NCBI RefSeq assembly: GCF_007988825.1
Contig: NZ_BJUW01000003.1
Location: forward strand, 124,001-188,000
Direction: 5' to 3'
Source of the DNA: Microbacterium aerolatum
Lineage (GTDB): Bacteria > Actinomycetota > Actinomycetes > Actinomycetales > Microbacteriaceae
DNA length: 64,000 nucleotides
A program made the translations under genes and the position numbers. Below the pieces are notes generated by a model that saw only the letters and a program-made list of their open reading frames with translations, made no database searches and was not told the DNA's origin. Shown here piece by piece: positions 43,747 through 55,735 of this stretch (positions are counted from its first letter, which is position 1; each line of letters starts with the position of its first letter).

Positions 43747-44241
43747 TCAGAAGTAGAAGAACGCCCCGGCGGTGCTGACGATGAAGCCGAAGAGGATGTT
43801 GACCACGCCGGCGATGCCGAGGCCGGTGGCGATGCCCGCCGCACCGTGCGGTGCGCTCGGGTTCCGCAGTCCGATCAGACCGAGGATGAGCGCTGCGAGC
43901 GCGGCGGCGAAGGCGAGCAGCGACCCGACGCCGCTGAACATCGAGAGGGCGCCGTATCCGCTCGTGCGGATCAGGGCCTGCACGACGAGGTTCGAGAAGA
44001 TGCCGATCGCGAGCCCGATCAGGCCGACGATGAGGCCCGCCCTGCCGGCGGTGTTCGTCGCGGTTCCCGCGGGCTGAGTGATCTGGGTGCTTTGCCCGTT
44101 GAGGATGTAGCCCTGCGTCGCGTGCTGCTGCGCGTACTGCTGGTGCGACGAGTGCGGCGGCTGCGGCTGCCCGGATTGCGGCTGCGACACGTACGGCGGG
44201 ATCTGATGCGGATTGCCGGGGTGCTGCTGCGGGTCGCTCAT
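43747..44241 (-). CDS. DUF4190-like membrane protein with Gln/Pro/His-rich head
   Basis: A 164-residue protein: a disordered N-terminal half rich in Gln, Pro, His and Ser (about 1-60), then three hydrophobic segments (about 68-88, 97-125 and 137-160). The second is followed by GLIGLRNPSAPHGAAGIATGLGIAGV, the pattern of DUF4190 proteins. Function unknown. Confidence 0.72.
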   Translation of the reverse strand: MSDPQQHPGNPHQIPPYVSQPQSGQPQPPHSSHQQYAQQHATQGYILNGQSTQITQPAGTATNTAGRAGLIVGLIGLAIGIFSNLVVQALIRTSGYGALSMFSGVGSLLAFAAALAALILGLIGLRNPSAPHGAAGIATGLGIAGVVNILFGFIVSTAGAFFYF

Positions 44242-44268
44242 GTCGCTGAGCCTATCGGCGGCGCGCGA

Positions 44269-44430
44269 TCAGCGGTAGGCGACGGTGGACTCGGCGTTCT
44301 GGAGGGTGTCGTGCTCGGCAACGCGCGTCCAGTCCGTTGCGACCGGGCGGAATCCGTCGCGACGGATCTCGACGAAGGTGGCGACGAGCCCGACGAGGGC
44401 GAGTGCTGCGAGAAGGATGATGATGAACAT
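44269..44430 (-). CDS. Small single-pass membrane protein
   Basis: A 53-residue protein from the ATG at 44430: one hydrophobic helix (MFIIILLAALALVGLVATFV) and a short charged tail. The longer frame upstream reads into the glxA promoter region and is unlikely to be coding. GAAG-type bases precede the ATG weakly. Conserved tiny proteins of this form are common in Microbacteriaceae; the function is unknown. Confidence 0.55.
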   Translation of the reverse strand: MFIIILLAALALVGLVATFVEIRRDGFRPVATDWTRVAEHDTLQNAESTVAYR

Positions 44431-44467
44431 GGCAGAAAAGCTACGCCTGGTGTAATCGCGCCACGAG

Positions 44468-44502
44468 TGGCAGAATCGACACAGATCGTCGAAAAACTGC
44501 CA
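44468..44502. promoter_or_regulatory. TGGCAG-N23-CTGCCA inverted repeat before glxA-type gene
   Basis: TGGCAG (44468-44473) and CTGCCA (44497-44502) flank the region 30-64 bases before the regulator start. TGGCA-type words are usual for GlxA/FtrA-like AraC regulators, so autoregulation is possible. Confidence 0.35.
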
Positions 44503-44531
44503 AACTGGGTGGACCGCCACGAAGGAGTGCC

Positions 44532-45509
44532 ATGAAGACCGTCGCATGCATCATCCAGGACGGCTTCGCGCCGTTCGAGTTCGGCGTCGCCTGTGAGGCG
44601 TTCGGGCTGGATCGCTCGGACGACGGCGTCCCGAACTTCGACTTCCGCATCGTCGCCTCTGAACTGGGGCCCGTCGCGTCGAAGATGGGTTTCTCCATCA
44701 ACGTCGAACACGACCTCTCGTTCGCCTACGAGGCCGACCTCGTCGTCGTGTGCCCGATCCCGCGCGAGTGGTGGGGGCGCACGGATCCGCGCGTTCTCGA
44801 TGCGGTGCGGGATGCCGCGGCACGCGGCGCCTGGCTGCTCAGCGTCTGCAGCGGGTCGTTCGTGCTCGCCGAGGCGGGCGTGCTCGACGGTCGCCGGGCG
44901 ACGACGCACTGGATGTACGCGGACACCATGACATCGATGTATCCGCAGATCGACGTCGACCCCGATGTGCTGTTCGTGCAGGACGGGCGCATCATCACCA
45001 GTGCCGGCACGGCGGCAGGCCTCGACGCGTGCCTGCACCTGCTGCGTCAGGAGATCGGCGCCGAGCTCACGAACCGGGTCGCGCGGCGCATGGTCGTGCC
45101 GCCCCAGCGCGATGGCGGGCAGGCGCAGTTCATTGATCGACCGATCAGCGCCGTGCAGAGCGACTCGCTGGCCGTCGTCACCGAGTGGGCGATGGAGAAC
45201 CTGCGCGAGGAGCTGACCGTCGACCACCTCGCCGACCGGGCGCACATGTCTGCGCGCACGTTCGCCCGCCGCTTCAAGGCGGAGCACGGGGCGACGCCTG
45301 CCGCATGGCTCGCGCGGCAGCGGATCATCCAGGCGCAGCGGCTACTGGAGCGCACAGATCTGAGCCTGGAGGCCATCGCCGTCGAGTGCGGATTCGGATC
45401 AGCGGCGGTACTGCGACAGAACTTCGCGCGTGTGCTCGGCACGACGCCGACCGCGTACCGTGCGACCTTCTCGTGCGCGACGAGCGAGGATGCTGTTCCG
45501 GCGGCCTGA
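44532..45509 (+). CDS. GlxA-family regulator (DJ-1/PfpI domain plus AraC HTH)
   Basis: A 325-residue regulator. Residues 1-190 form a DJ-1/PfpI-like domain with the elbow LLSVCSGSFVLAEAGVLDGR and AGTAAGLDACLHLLR. Residues 215-315 form the AraC double helix-turn-helix (LADRAHMSARTFARRFKAEHGATPAAWL, then CGFGSAAVLRQNFARVLGTTP). This combination is the GlxA/FtrA class, which senses small metabolites. GAAGGAG precedes the ATG. Target unknown. Confidence 0.9.
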   Translation: MKTVACIIQDGFAPFEFGVACEAFGLDRSDDGVPNFDFRIVASELGPVASKMGFSINVEHDLSFAYEADLVVVCPIPREWWGRTDPRVLDAVRDAAARGAWLLSVCSGSFVLAEAGVLDGRRATTHWMYADTMTSMYPQIDVDPDVLFVQDGRIITSAGTAAGLDACLHLLRQEIGAELTNRVARRMVVPPQRDGGQAQFIDRPISAVQSDSLAVVTEWAMENLREELTVDHLADRAHMSARTFARRFKAEHGATPAAWLARQRIIQAQRLLERTDLSLEAIAVECGFGSAAVLRQNFARVLGTTPTAYRATFSCATSEDAVPAA

Positions 45510-45525
45510 GCAGGCCCGGCTCGGA

Positions 45526-46218
45526 TCAGCCCCAGTGGCCCGGGGCGGTCAGCTTCGACTCATCGATCTCGACGCCGTGGTGGCCGATGTCGGCGACGCA
45601 GTACAGCAGTGACTGGGTCGGATAGCCGTGCGGCCGGTTGTCGCGAATGATCGCCGCGTCGTCGGTCGGATCGAGCTCGGCGGATGCCGCGAGCAGGGCG
45701 ACCCAGCGGTCCTCCCAGTCGTCCGTCCGCGCGGCGTTCGCGCGGAACTCCGGCAGCCAGCGGGCGATGCGGGCGGTGGCCGGGTCATCCAGGCCGTCGT
45801 GCGCGATCATGTGCACGCCCTGAGGCACGGGAGTCTCGGTCAGCTGCGCGCCGTCCCAGGACAGTACCCGCGCGGCATCCGGTCCGACCTCGAGCAGGTT
45901 GAAGCCATGCATCGCGAGCGGCGCCTCCGGGGAGCGCCCGGCGACCGACTCGAGTGCGAGGCTGCCGCGGCTGCGCACCTGGTCCTCCGGCAGGTCGAGG
46001 ACATCGGCCCGGTTCAGCAGTACGGCGAGGCGGTGAGCCTGCCGGTCGACCGCGAGCCAGGCACCGCCCGCGCGGCGGTCGCGGATGCCGATCACTCCCG
46101 GGTACTGCTCCGGCCACCACGCGCCGAGCGAATCCCACGCGCGCTCCGGATCCTCATCGCGGACAGCGAGCAGCCGTGACCCGCCGGGCTCTGCGACATC
46201 GATGACGACCGTGCACAC
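45526..46218 (-). CDS. NRDE (TANGO2-like) family protein
   Basis: A 230-residue protein starting at a GTG with CTVVI, the family's invariant N-terminal Cys at residue 2. The NRDE-like motif appears as AVRDEDPERAWD, then WAVD-like WLAVDRQAHRLAVLLNRAD. The GTG at 46218 is preferred: it gives the family N-terminus, whereas the frame upstream runs through tandem repeats. TAGACT lies 7 bases before the start, which suggests a leaderless message. Function unknown; TANGO2 relatives are linked to lipid or heme handling. Confidence 0.78.
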   Translation of the reverse strand: MCTVVIDVAEPGGSRLLAVRDEDPERAWDSLGAWWPEQYPGVIGIRDRRAGGAWLAVDRQAHRLAVLLNRADVLDLPEDQVRSRGSLALESVAGRSPEAPLAMHGFNLLEVGPDAARVLSWDGAQLTETPVPQGVHMIAHDGLDDPATARIARWLPEFRANAARTDDWEDRWVALLAASAELDPTDDAAIIRDNRPHGYPTQSLLYCVADIGHHGVEIDESKLTAPGHWG

Positions 46219-46243
46219 GCGCCCCAGTCTAGGTGTGCGACAG

Positions 46244-46590
46244 GTGTGCTCTCCTGCGGTCGTTGAGCGGGCTCGCCGACGCGTGTGCTCTCCTGCGGGT
46301 CGTTGAGTGGGCTCGCCGACGGGTGTGCTCTCCTGCGGGTCGTTGAGCGGGCTCGCCGACGGGTGTGCTCTCACGCGGGTCGTTGAGCGGAGCCGCCGGA
46401 GGCGGCGCAGACGAAACGGGCTGAGCGAGCCGCAGGCGAGACGAAGCCGTGCCGAGATCGTTCGGCGCTTTCGAGTCGTCGCCTTCGGCTCCTCCCTCAA
46501 GCCGTTTCGTCTTCGGCCGCGTGCGGCCTTCGCTCAACGCCCCGCGGCATGTACCCGTCGGGCAACGCCCCGCGGCATCCACCCGTCGGG
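46244..46590. repeat. Tandem and dispersed repeats in the NRDE-coaBC gap
   Basis: The 384-base gap holds about 3.7 tandem copies of a 40-bp unit (starts at 46244, 46283, 46323 and 46363; core GTGTGCTCTCCTGCGGGTCG). A mid part has gaGACGAAACGGGCTGAGCGAGC-like and GCCGTTTCGTC words, then two 28-bp tandem copies (46535-46562, 46563-46590) of CAACGCCCCGCGGCAT-NN-ACCCGTCGGG. No gene was found. The GTCGTTGAGCGG and GACGAAACGG words recur in the element inside paaC. Confidence 0.8.
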
Positions 46591-46602
46591 CAGAATCGAG
46601 GC

Positions 46603-47820
46603 ATGAACATCGTCGTCGGAGTCACGGGCGGCATCGCCGCGTACAAGACGGTGCAGCTGGTGCGGCTGCTGATCAAGGCGGGTCACGAGGTGACGGTGAT
46701 CCCCACCGAGGACGCCCTGCGGTTCGTGGGTCTGCCCACCTGGGAGGCGATCAGTCGCAACACCGTCACGACGAGTGTCCATGACGACGTCGCGAAGGTG
46801 CGCCACGTCGCGCTCGGCCAGGCGGCCGATCTCGTGATCGTCGCCCCCGCCACCGCCAACACCATCGCGAAGATGACCGCGGGCCTCGCCGACGACCTGC
46901 TCGGCACCACGCTGCTCGCCACGACTGCTCCGGTGGCGATCGCCCCCGCGATGCACACCGAGATGTGGCGGCATCCGTCGACGCAGGCGAACATCCAGAC
47001 GCTCCGTGAACGCGGCGTTCACATTCTCGGTCCTGCCGAGGGCGAGTTGACCGGCGGCGACTCGGGGCCAGGGAGGATGCGGGAACCGGAAGATCTCTTC
47101 GCGGACGCCCTCGCCCTCCTCGCCCCGCAGGACCTCGCCGGCACGCGCGTCGCGATCTCCGCCGGCGGCACACGCGAGCCGATCGACCCGGTGCGCTTCC
47201 TCGGCAACCGCTCCAGCGGGCGGCAGGGCGTCGCGCTCGCTGCCGAGGCCGCGGCCCGCGGTGCGCGTGTCACCCTCGTCGCGGCGAACATCTCCGCCGA
47301 CGTGCTCGCCGCGGCGCAGCATCCGCTCATCGAGGTCCGCACGGTCGGCACGGCCGCCGAGCTCGGCGAGGCGATGCAGGATGCCGCGGCATCCGCCGGC
47401 ATCGTCATCATGGCGGCCGCGGTGGCCGACTACCGCCCGGCATCCGCCTCTGACCAGAAGCTGACAAAGGAGGAGTCCGTTCTCGACCGGATCGATCTGG
47501 TCGAGAACGAAGACATCGTCGCGGGGCTCGCCGCCTCCCGCCCCGACGGCCAGGTGATCGTCGCGTTCGCCGCCGAGACACTGACCGACGCCGATGCGCG
47601 GCGCGAGCGCGCCCGCCGCAAACGCGAGCGCAAGGGCGTAGACCTGCTCGCGGTGAACCTGGCCAACGCGGAGCACGGTTTCGAGTCCGCCGACAACGCG
47701 ATCGAGGTCATCGGCGAGGGCGGTGCGGTCGTGGCATCCGGCGAGGGATCCAAGCGCGAGGTCTCTCGCGCGATCTGGGATGCAGTGCTAAACTTGAGTC
47801 AACATCACTCAAGTTTGTAA
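46603..47820 (+). CDS. coaBC: Phosphopantothenoylcysteine decarboxylase / phosphopantothenate-cysteine ligase
   Basis: A 405-residue bifunctional enzyme of coenzyme A synthesis. The CoaC flavoprotein half (1-185) starts [18 protein letters not shown] and has [19 protein letters not shown] and PAMHTEMW. The CoaB half begins near residue 186 ([27 protein letters not shown]) and has [11 protein letters not shown] and the late lysine-rich stretch. ATG at 46603. The last ten codons overlap the HAIR operator of clpB, so the C-terminus [10 protein letters not shown] is written by the operator sequence. Confidence 0.95.
   Translation: MNIVVGVTGGIAAYKTVQLVRLLIKAGHEVTVIPTEDALRFVGLPTWEAISRNTVTTSVHDDVAKVRHVALGQAADLVIVAPATANTIAKMTAGLADDLLGTTLLATTAPVAIAPAMHTEMWRHPSTQANIQTLRERGVHILGPAEGELTGGDSGPGRMREPEDLFADALALLAPQDLAGTRVAISAGGTREPIDPVRFLGNRSSGRQGVALAAEAAARGARVTLVAANISADVLAAAQHPLIEVRTVGTAAELGEAMQDAAASAGIVIMAAAVADYRPASASDQKLTKEESVLDRIDLVENEDIVAGLAASRPDGQVIVAFAAETLTDADARRERARRKRERKGVDLLAVNLANAEHGFESADNAIEVIGEGGAVVASGEGSKREVSRAIWDAVLNLSQHHSSL
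47793..47813 (+). promoter_or_regulatory. Consensus HAIR (HspR operator) before clpB
   Basis: A perfect CTTGAGT-N7-ACTCAAG, flanked by AA and TT that extend the palindrome to 25 bases (47791-47815), lies 28 bases before clpB and inside the end of coaBC. HspR should repress clpB here. Confidence 0.92.
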
Positions 47821-47841
47821 GGAGTCCCCAAGGAGGAACCA

Positions 47842-49983
<2,142 letters not shown>

Positions 49984-50002
49984 CGGCCTCGGGGTCGGTG
50001 TG

Positions 50003-50118
50003 TGTCTCAGTAGTGGCGGGTGCGCAGGGCGTGAAGCCACCCGTTCTGAGACATCGCCCGGAGCCGTGTCTCAGAAGGTGCGGGTGCTGGGGCTCCTGAC
50101 CCGCACCTTCTGTGACAC
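50003..50118. repeat. Two related hairpins after clpB
   Basis: Hairpin 1 uses TGTCTCAG (50003-50010) and CTGAGACA (50046-50053) with further pairing of CGGGTG/CACCCG. Hairpin 2 uses arms 50066-50085 and 50099-50118 (GTGTCTCAGAAGGTGCGGGT and its complement with one mismatch) around 13 bases. The two left arms resemble each other. They fill the first part of the 316-base gap and could end clpB transcription. The rest of the gap shows only a possible GATAGAGT -10 about 50 bases before pntA. Confidence 0.7.
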
Positions 50119-50299
50119 GGAGCCCCGCGCACGTCTGCGCCGCACCGCTCAGGAGTTGGCGAAACGTCAAGAACGCGCCTTCTTTCGGTCAGATCGAACG
50201 AAATATCCCCTTGCGCTTCGGTCCGCCGTCGATAGAGTCTCGTCTCATGTGTGTCGACGGCGGACCGTTCCGTCTGTCGACGGGAAGACGGGAGCTGGG

Positions 50300-51907
50300 A
50301 TGACGCAGATCGGCATCGTGCGTGAACAGGCCGGGGAGACGCGGGTCGCCGCTACGCCGCAGACCGTGGGCGCGCTGCGCAAGATCGGCTACGACATCGT
50401 GGTCGAAGCGGGAGCGGGCGTGGCATCCGCCTACCCGGACGATGCGTACGCGACCGCCGGCGCCGCGATCGTCAGCGCGGACGACGCCTGGGCGTCGCCG
50501 ATCCTGCTGAAGGTGAACGCCCCGACGGATGCCGAGATCGCCAGGATCGCGGACGGCGCGACGCTCATCGCACAGCTGAGTCCGAACCTGCGCCCGGAGC
50601 TGAGGCAGGCGCTCGCGACCCGCGGGATCACCGCTCTCGCGCTGGACGCCGTGCCGCGCATCTCGCGCGCGCAGTCGATGGACGTGCTCAGCTCCATGTC
50701 GAACATCTCCGGCTACCGAGCGGTCGTCGAAGCGGCGAACGAGTTCGGCCGGTTCTTCACCGGACAGGTGACCGCGGCAGGCAAGGTCCCGCCGGCCAAG
50801 GTGCTCGTCGCGGGTGCCGGTGTCGCCGGTCTCGCGGCGATCGGCGCGGCATCCAGCCTCGGTGCGATCGTCCGCGCCACCGACCCTCGTCCCGAGGTCG
50901 CCGATCAGGTGAAGTCCATCGGCGGGGAGTACCTCGAGGTGATCGTGCCCGAGGAGCAGAAGGAGGTCTCCAGCGACGGCTACGCCAAGGCCACCAGCGA
51001 GGCATACGACCGCCGCGCCGCCGAGCTGTACTCGGAACAGGCCGCCGACGTCGACATCATCATCACCACCGCACTCATCCCCGGCCGCGCCGCCCCGCGC
51101 CTCATCACTGCCGCTGACGTCGCGAGCATGAAGCCCGGCAGCGTCATCGTCGACATGGCGGCAGTGCAGGGCGGAAACGTCGAGGGCTCGGTCGCCGGCG
51201 AACGCGTCGTCACAGAGAACGGCGTCATCATCCTCGGGTACACGGATCTCGCCGGGCGCCTGCCCACCCAGGCCTCGCAGCTGTACGGCACGAACCTCGT
51301 CAACCTGCTCAAGCTGCTCACGCCCGAGAAAGACGGCCGGCTCGTCCTCGACTTCGACGACGTCGTGCAGCGGACGGTCACGGTCGTGCGCGACGGCGAG
51401 GAGACCTGGCCGCCACCGCCGGTGCAGGTGTCGGCGGCGCCAGCACGGCCGGTCGCTGACCCTTCGACAGGCTCAGGGGGCGAAGCGTCCGGCCCGTCGA
51501 GCAAGAAGAAGGGGCTTTCCGCCGGAGCGAAGGTCGGGCTGATCGCGGCGGGCATCGCTGCGCTGTTCCTCGTGAACGCTGTCGCGCCGGCCCCGCTGCC
51601 GCAGCACTTCACGGTGCTGATGCTGTCGGTCGTGGTCGGCTTCTACGTCATCGGCAAGGTCTCGCACGCCCTGCACACGCCGCTCATGAGCGTGACCAAC
51701 GCCATCTCGGGCATCATCATCGTCGGCGCGATCGTGCAGATCACCACGCCGAATGCGGTGGTGCAGATCCTGTCCGCGATCGCTGTGCTCGTGGCATCCA
51801 TCAACATCTTCGGAGGCTTCGCGGTCACCCGCCGGATGCTGAAGATGTTCTCCAAGGGCGCGCCCGCCGCCACGAAGTCCGTCTCTGAGAAGGGGGCCGG
51901 CCGTTGA
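50300..51907 (+). CDS. pntA: NAD(P) transhydrogenase alpha subunit, fused alpha1-alpha2
   Basis: A 535-residue subunit of the proton-pumping transhydrogenase (NADH + NADP+ to NAD+ + NADPH). The NAD domain dI (1-375) has [59 protein letters not shown] and [20 protein letters not shown] linker and four hydrophobic segments (about 415-515) form part of dII. The ATG at 50300 has GGGAGCTGGG upstream. The linker contains DPSTGSGG (about 387-394), encoded by a copy of the short repeat seen in the kinase and paaD genes. Confidence 0.95.
   Translation: MTQIGIVREQAGETRVAATPQTVGALRKIGYDIVVEAGAGVASAYPDDAYATAGAAIVSADDAWASPILLKVNAPTDAEIARIADGATLIAQLSPNLRPELRQALATRGITALALDAVPRISRAQSMDVLSSMSNISGYRAVVEAANEFGRFFTGQVTAAGKVPPAKVLVAGAGVAGLAAIGAASSLGAIVRATDPRPEVADQVKSIGGEYLEVIVPEEQKEVSSDGYAKATSEAYDRRAAELYSEQAADVDIIITTALIPGRAAPRLITAADVASMKPGSVIVDMAAVQGGNVEGSVAGERVVTENGVIILGYTDLAGRLPTQASQLYGTNLVNLLKLLTPEKDGRLVLDFDDVVQRTVTVVRDGEETWPPPPVQVSAAPARPVADPSTGSGGEASGPSSKKKGLSAGAKVGLIAAGIAALFLVNAVAPAPLPQHFTVLMLSVVVGFYVIGKVSHALHTPLMSVTNAISGIIIVGAIVQITTPNAVVQILSAIAVLVASINIFGGFAVTRRMLKMFSKGAPAATKSVSEKGAGR
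51460..51478 (+). repeat. Short repeat inside pntA
   Basis: CTTCGACAGGCTCAGGG with a leading CC lies in the linker between the NAD domain and the membrane part of PntA. It is read as DPSTGSG, a different frame from the copy in the kinase gene. Confidence 0.75.
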
Positions 51908-53316
51908 GCGCCGTCGAACTCTCCGCATCCGTCGCGGGTGCCGCATACATCGTCGCCGCGCTGCTTTTCATCATGAGCCTGGCAGGGCTCAGCCGTCACG
52001 AGTCCTCGCGGGCCGGGGTCACCTACGGCATGGTCGGTATGGCGATCGCCCTGGTCGCCACCATCTGGGTCACCTTCCAGGGTGCATGGGGCCAGCCGCA
52101 GGCTGTCGTCGGGCTCGTGCTGCTGCTCGTCGCGATGCTGGTGGGAGCTGTCATCGGACTGTGGCGCGCCCGCAGTGTCGAGATGACCGGCATGCCCGAG
52201 CTCATCGCCCTGCTGCACAGCTTCGTCGGTCTCGCCGCCGTGCTGGTCGGCTGGAACGGGCACCTGCACAGCCCGGGGCTCACCGGTGCGCTCGCCGACA
52301 TCCACCACGCCGAGGTGTTCATCGGCATCTTCATCGGTGGCGTGACCTTCACCGGATCCATCGTCGCGTTCCTGAAGCTCTCGGGGCGGATCTCGTCGAA
52401 GCCGCTCATGCTGCCTGGCAAGAACGTCCTCAACCTCGGTGCGATCGTCGTGTTCATCGCGCTCACGGTCTGGTACGTCGTGACGCCGTCGCTGGTGCTG
52501 CTGATCGTCGTGACCGCCCTCTCGCTCGCGCTCGGCTGGCACCTGGTCGCGTCGATCGGCGGCGGCGACATGCCCGTGGTCGTCTCGATGCTCAACAGCT
52601 ACTCCGGATGGGCGGCCGCTGCGGCCGGCTTCCTTTTGAACAACGACCTGCTGATCGTGACCGGTGCGCTGGTCGGATCGTCCGGTGCGTACCTGTCGTA
52701 CATCATGTGCAAGGCGATGAACCGCTCGTTCATCTCGGTGATCGCGGGCGGCTTCGGCATCGCCGCGCCGGCGAAGGACGACGTCGACCACGGCGAGCAC
52801 CGCGAGGTGGATGCCGAGTCCGTCGCCGACATGCTCGCGAACGCCTCGACCGTGGTGATCACGCCCGGCTACGGCATGGCCGTCGCGCAGGCGCAGTACC
52901 CGGTCGCCGAGCTGACGCAGAAGCTGCGCGACCGCGGCGTGGATGTGCGCTTCGGCATCCACCCTGTCGCCGGGCGCCTGCCAGGACACATGAACGTGCT
53001 GCTCGCCGAGGCCAAAGTGCCGTACGACATCGTGCTCGAGATGGACGAGATCAACGACGACCTGGCATCCACCGCCGTCGTCCTCGTGATCGGCGCGAAC
53101 GACACCGTGAACCCGGCCGCCGCCGAGGATCCGTCGAGCCCCATCGCCGGGATGCCGGTGCTGCGCGTCTGGGAGGCCGAGAACGTGATCGTGTTCAAGC
53201 GCTCGATGGCCTCCGGGTACGCCGGCGTGCAGAATCCGCTGTTCTTCCGCGAGAACGCGCAGATGCTGTTCGGCGATGCCAAGGAGCGGGTGGACGACAT
53301 CCTGCGCGCGCTCTGA
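51904..53316 (+). CDS. pntB: NAD(P) transhydrogenase beta subunit
   Basis: A 470-residue membrane protein: about nine hydrophobic segments (dII), then the NADP-binding dIII from about residue 290 with [56 protein letters not shown] and [15 protein letters not shown]. All are diagnostic for PntB. It starts at a TTG (51904) that overlaps the pntA stop; AAGGGGG lies 7 bases upstream. Confidence 0.95.
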   Translation: MSAVELSASVAGAAYIVAALLFIMSLAGLSRHESSRAGVTYGMVGMAIALVATIWVTFQGAWGQPQAVVGLVLLLVAMLVGAVIGLWRARSVEMTGMPELIALLHSFVGLAAVLVGWNGHLHSPGLTGALADIHHAEVFIGIFIGGVTFTGSIVAFLKLSGRISSKPLMLPGKNVLNLGAIVVFIALTVWYVVTPSLVLLIVVTALSLALGWHLVASIGGGDMPVVVSMLNSYSGWAAAAAGFLLNNDLLIVTGALVGSSGAYLSYIMCKAMNRSFISVIAGGFGIAAPAKDDVDHGEHREVDAESVADMLANASTVVITPGYGMAVAQAQYPVAELTQKLRDRGVDVRFGIHPVAGRLPGHMNVLLAEAKVPYDIVLEMDEINDDLASTAVVLVIGANDTVNPAAAEDPSSPIAGMPVLRVWEAENVIVFKRSMASGYAGVQNPLFFRENAQMLFGDAKERVDDILRAL

Positions 53317-53345
53317 GCAGGCGTCGACTCCGCTAGCCTCGGGCC

Positions 53346-53813
53346 ATGAGGCTTTCGGGACGATTCGTTCGTGTGTTCCAGTGGATCGCTCCGGTGCTGC
53401 TGCCGGCGCTCGTCGTGTTCGGCCGCGGAATCCTCGGGGCACCGATGGGCTGGATGACACTGATCGCCCTGTTCGCCAGCCCGGTCGTGATCATCGCGAT
53501 GTACTTCGCGCCGATCATCGTGCTGTTCGATCGAGATGCGAAGGCGGCCCGCAGCACCCGCCTCTTCTACGACATCGCCAGCTGGGTGACCTGGGGTGCG
53601 CTTCTCGTGATGATGTTCACGCTCGAGGATGGCGGGGACGCGCCGCCGTTCGGGTCGGTCATCTCGACCTGGGGCTGGACGAGCAGCGAGGTGTCGTCGG
53701 GCATCTTCGTCGTCGCGCTGATCGTCGCGTTCCTGGGCTGGGTGGGGACCATCACGACCGCGATCATCGGTGTCGTCCTGTCGCGCAGCGCCCATTACGC
53801 GCCGCGCGGATGA
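53346..53813 (+). CDS. Hypothetical membrane protein
   Basis: A 155-residue protein with four hydrophobic segments (about 10-30, 37-62, 77-93 and 117-147) and no recognised domain. It begins 29 bases after pntB and may be transcribed with it. It faces the enoyl-CoA hydratase gene with only 3 bases between stops. Confidence 0.6.
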   Translation: MRLSGRFVRVFQWIAPVLLPALVVFGRGILGAPMGWMTLIALFASPVVIIAMYFAPIIVLFDRDAKAARSTRLFYDIASWVTWGALLVMMFTLEDGGDAPPFGSVISTWGWTSSEVSSGIFVVALIVAFLGWVGTITTAIIGVVLSRSAHYAPRG

Positions 53814-53816
53814 CCC

Positions 53817-54587
53817 TTACTTCCCGGTGAAGTCGGGGCGGCGCTTCTGCTGGAACGCGGCGAACCCCTCCCGGTAGTCGGCCGTGTCGCGCAGCGACGC
53901 CTGATTGGCGTTCTCAGTAGCGACGGCATCCCACAGGGCGAGACGCTCGTCGCGCAGCCGGGCGACGAGGCGCTTGCTCGCGAGGAACGCCTGCGTCGCG
54001 CCGGCGGCGGCGCGGGATGCCGCGTCCTCTGTCGCCCGGCGCACGTCGTCCGCCGGCAGCACCTGTGAGAACAGACCGGATGCCACGGCCTCTGTGCCGC
54101 TCATGAGCCGGCCGGTGTAGATGAGGTCGAGGGTCTTGTGGGCGCCCAGGCGCTCGTAGAACAGCGCGTGCCCGCCTGAGTCGAGCGTCGCACCCAGCGC
54201 TGCGAACGGAGACCCGATCTTCGCGGACTCCGCGACGTACACGACATCGGTGGCGATGAGCAGGCCGAGTCCCACGCCGAGGCAGGCGCCGTGCGCGGCG
54301 GCGAAGGTCGGCGCGGGGAACGCGGACATCTTCTGCAGCAGCGGGGTGACGAGCCCGTCGAGGTAGCCGGTGACGTCGTCGGTCGCGGGGTCCACCCCGG
54401 CGATGTCGCGGCCGGCGCAGAATCCTGGTCCCTCTCCGCGCAGCACGAGGGCGCGCACGCCCGCGGCTTCGGCGTCGTCGTATGCGGCGCTGAGATCGGC
54501 AAGGGCCTGCACGTCGAGCGCGTTGCGCTTGTCCGGCGCGTTCAGCACCACGTGGGCGACGTCGTCGACGATGGTCAGGTCGATCAT
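53817..54587 (-). CDS. Enoyl-CoA hydratase/isomerase family protein of the paa operon
   Basis: A 256-residue crotonase-fold enzyme: NAPDKRNALDVQAL at the N-terminus, the oxyanion loop GEGPGFCAGRDIAG and AAAHGACLGVGLGLLIATDVVY. It starts 23 bases after the end of paaE and probably shares the paaABCDE transcript. PaaG (ring-1,2-epoxyphenylacetyl-CoA isomerase) is the likely role since paaF is encoded in the other operon, but a PaaB/PaaF-type hydratase cannot be excluded. Confidence 0.8.
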   Translation of the reverse strand: MIDLTIVDDVAHVVLNAPDKRNALDVQALADLSAAYDDAEAAGVRALVLRGEGPGFCAGRDIAGVDPATDDVTGYLDGLVTPLLQKMSAFPAPTFAAAHGACLGVGLGLLIATDVVYVAESAKIGSPFAALGATLDSGGHALFYERLGAHKTLDLIYTGRLMSGTEAVASGLFSQVLPADDVRRATEDAASRAAAGATQAFLASKRLVARLRDERLALWDAVATENANQASLRDTADYREGFAAFQQKRRPDFTGK

Positions 54588-54610
54588 TGCGGCTCCGCTC
54601 TGTTGCGAGA

Positions 54611-55735
54611 TCAGGCGTCGTAGTCGACGACGACTCTCTCGGTCGTCGGGTGGGACTGACAGGTCAGCACGTAGCCGCGCTCGAGTTCATCCGGCTCGAG
54701 CGCGAAGTTCTGCGTCATCCGTACCTCGCCCTCGATGAGGCGGGCGCGGCAGGTTCCGCACACCCCTCCGGCACACGCGAACGGCACGTCGCCGCGGACG
54801 CGGAGCGCGGCATCCAGAATCGCTTCGTTCGCGGGTACCGGCGACTCGACCGTCGATGAGAGTCCGTCCAGCGTGAACTCGATCGTGCGGATCGCGTCGC
54901 CCTTGTCGATGACGACGGGGCGTCCGCGGTCGACGCGCGGCCCGTCGGCGTCGCTCGTGAACAGCTCGAAGCGGATGCTGTCGGCGGGCACCCCGCGCGC
55001 CTCGAGCATCTCGCGGCAGAGAGCTACGAGGTCGAACGGGCCGCACAGGAACCATTCGGTGATGGTCTCCGGCGGGACCAGTCCGTCGAGGATCGCTCCG
55101 AGCTTGTCGGCATCGATGCGGCCGGAGAGCAGGGGAGCGGTGCGCTGCTCGCGGGAGAGCACGTGGTGCAGCGCGAGGCGAGACGGGTAGCGGTCCTTCA
55201 GGTCGGCGAGGTCGTCGAGGAACATGACGTCCTGCGTGGCGCGGTTCGTGTAGACGAGGCTGAACTGCGCGGTCGGCGAGGATGCCAGCACGTGCGCGGC
55301 GAGCGCCATCATCGGCGTCACGCCCGAACCGGCGGCGATCCCGGCGATGTGCGCATGGTCGAGGTCGGGGAGGTTTGTGGTGAATCTGCCTTCGGGGCTC
55401 ATCACCTCGATGCGGTCGCCGGGCTTCAGGTTCTCGTGCGCCCAGACGGAGAACAGCCCGCCGAGGTCGCGCTTGATGCCGACGCTGATGCTGCCGTTCC
55501 CCGAGCCCGTCGGAGGGGTCGGCGGCCGGCAGATCGAGTAGCTGCGGCGCACCTCGTGCCCGTCGACGTGCGCGCGCAGGGCGACGTACTGGCCCGGTAG
55601 GTAGCGGTAGTCATCCGCGAGCTCCGGTGGCACGGCGAACGTGACCTCGATGCTCTCGGCGGTGAGCGGGCGGACGTCTGCGACTTCGAGTTCGTGGAAG
55701 CGTCCGCGGCGGCGGGTGGGCGTGGTCGCGCTCAT
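54611..55735 (-). CDS. paaE: Phenylacetyl-CoA epoxidase reductase subunit PaaE
   Basis: A 374-residue electron-transfer subunit. An FAD domain (RSYSICRPP, about 65-73) and an NADPH domain (GIAAGSGVTPMMAL) form the ferredoxin-reductase half. A plant-type 2Fe-2S domain lies at the C-terminus with Cys ligands in PFACAGGVCGTCRARL and a later Cys in LTCQSHP. It feeds electrons to the PaaA di-iron site. The ATG at 55735 overlaps the paaD stop; the frame runs far upstream as a shadow. Confidence 0.93.
   Translation of the reverse strand: MSATTPTRRRGRFHELEVADVRPLTAESIEVTFAVPPELADDYRYLPGQYVALRAHVDGHEVRRSYSICRPPTPPTGSGNGSISVGIKRDLGGLFSVWAHENLKPGDRIEVMSPEGRFTTNLPDLDHAHIAGIAAGSGVTPMMALAAHVLASSPTAQFSLVYTNRATQDVMFLDDLADLKDRYPSRLALHHVLSREQRTAPLLSGRIDADKLGAILDGLVPPETITEWFLCGPFDLVALCREMLEARGVPADSIRFELFTSDADGPRVDRGRPVVIDKGDAIRTIEFTLDGLSSTVESPVPANEAILDAALRVRGDVPFACAGGVCGTCRARLIEGEVRMTQNFALEPDELERGYVLTCQSHPTTERVVVDYDA

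Noticed and set aside
46244..46390. Regular repeats that could suggest a CRISPR array
   Set aside because: The 40-bp units are directly adjacent with no variable spacers, and no cas gene is present.
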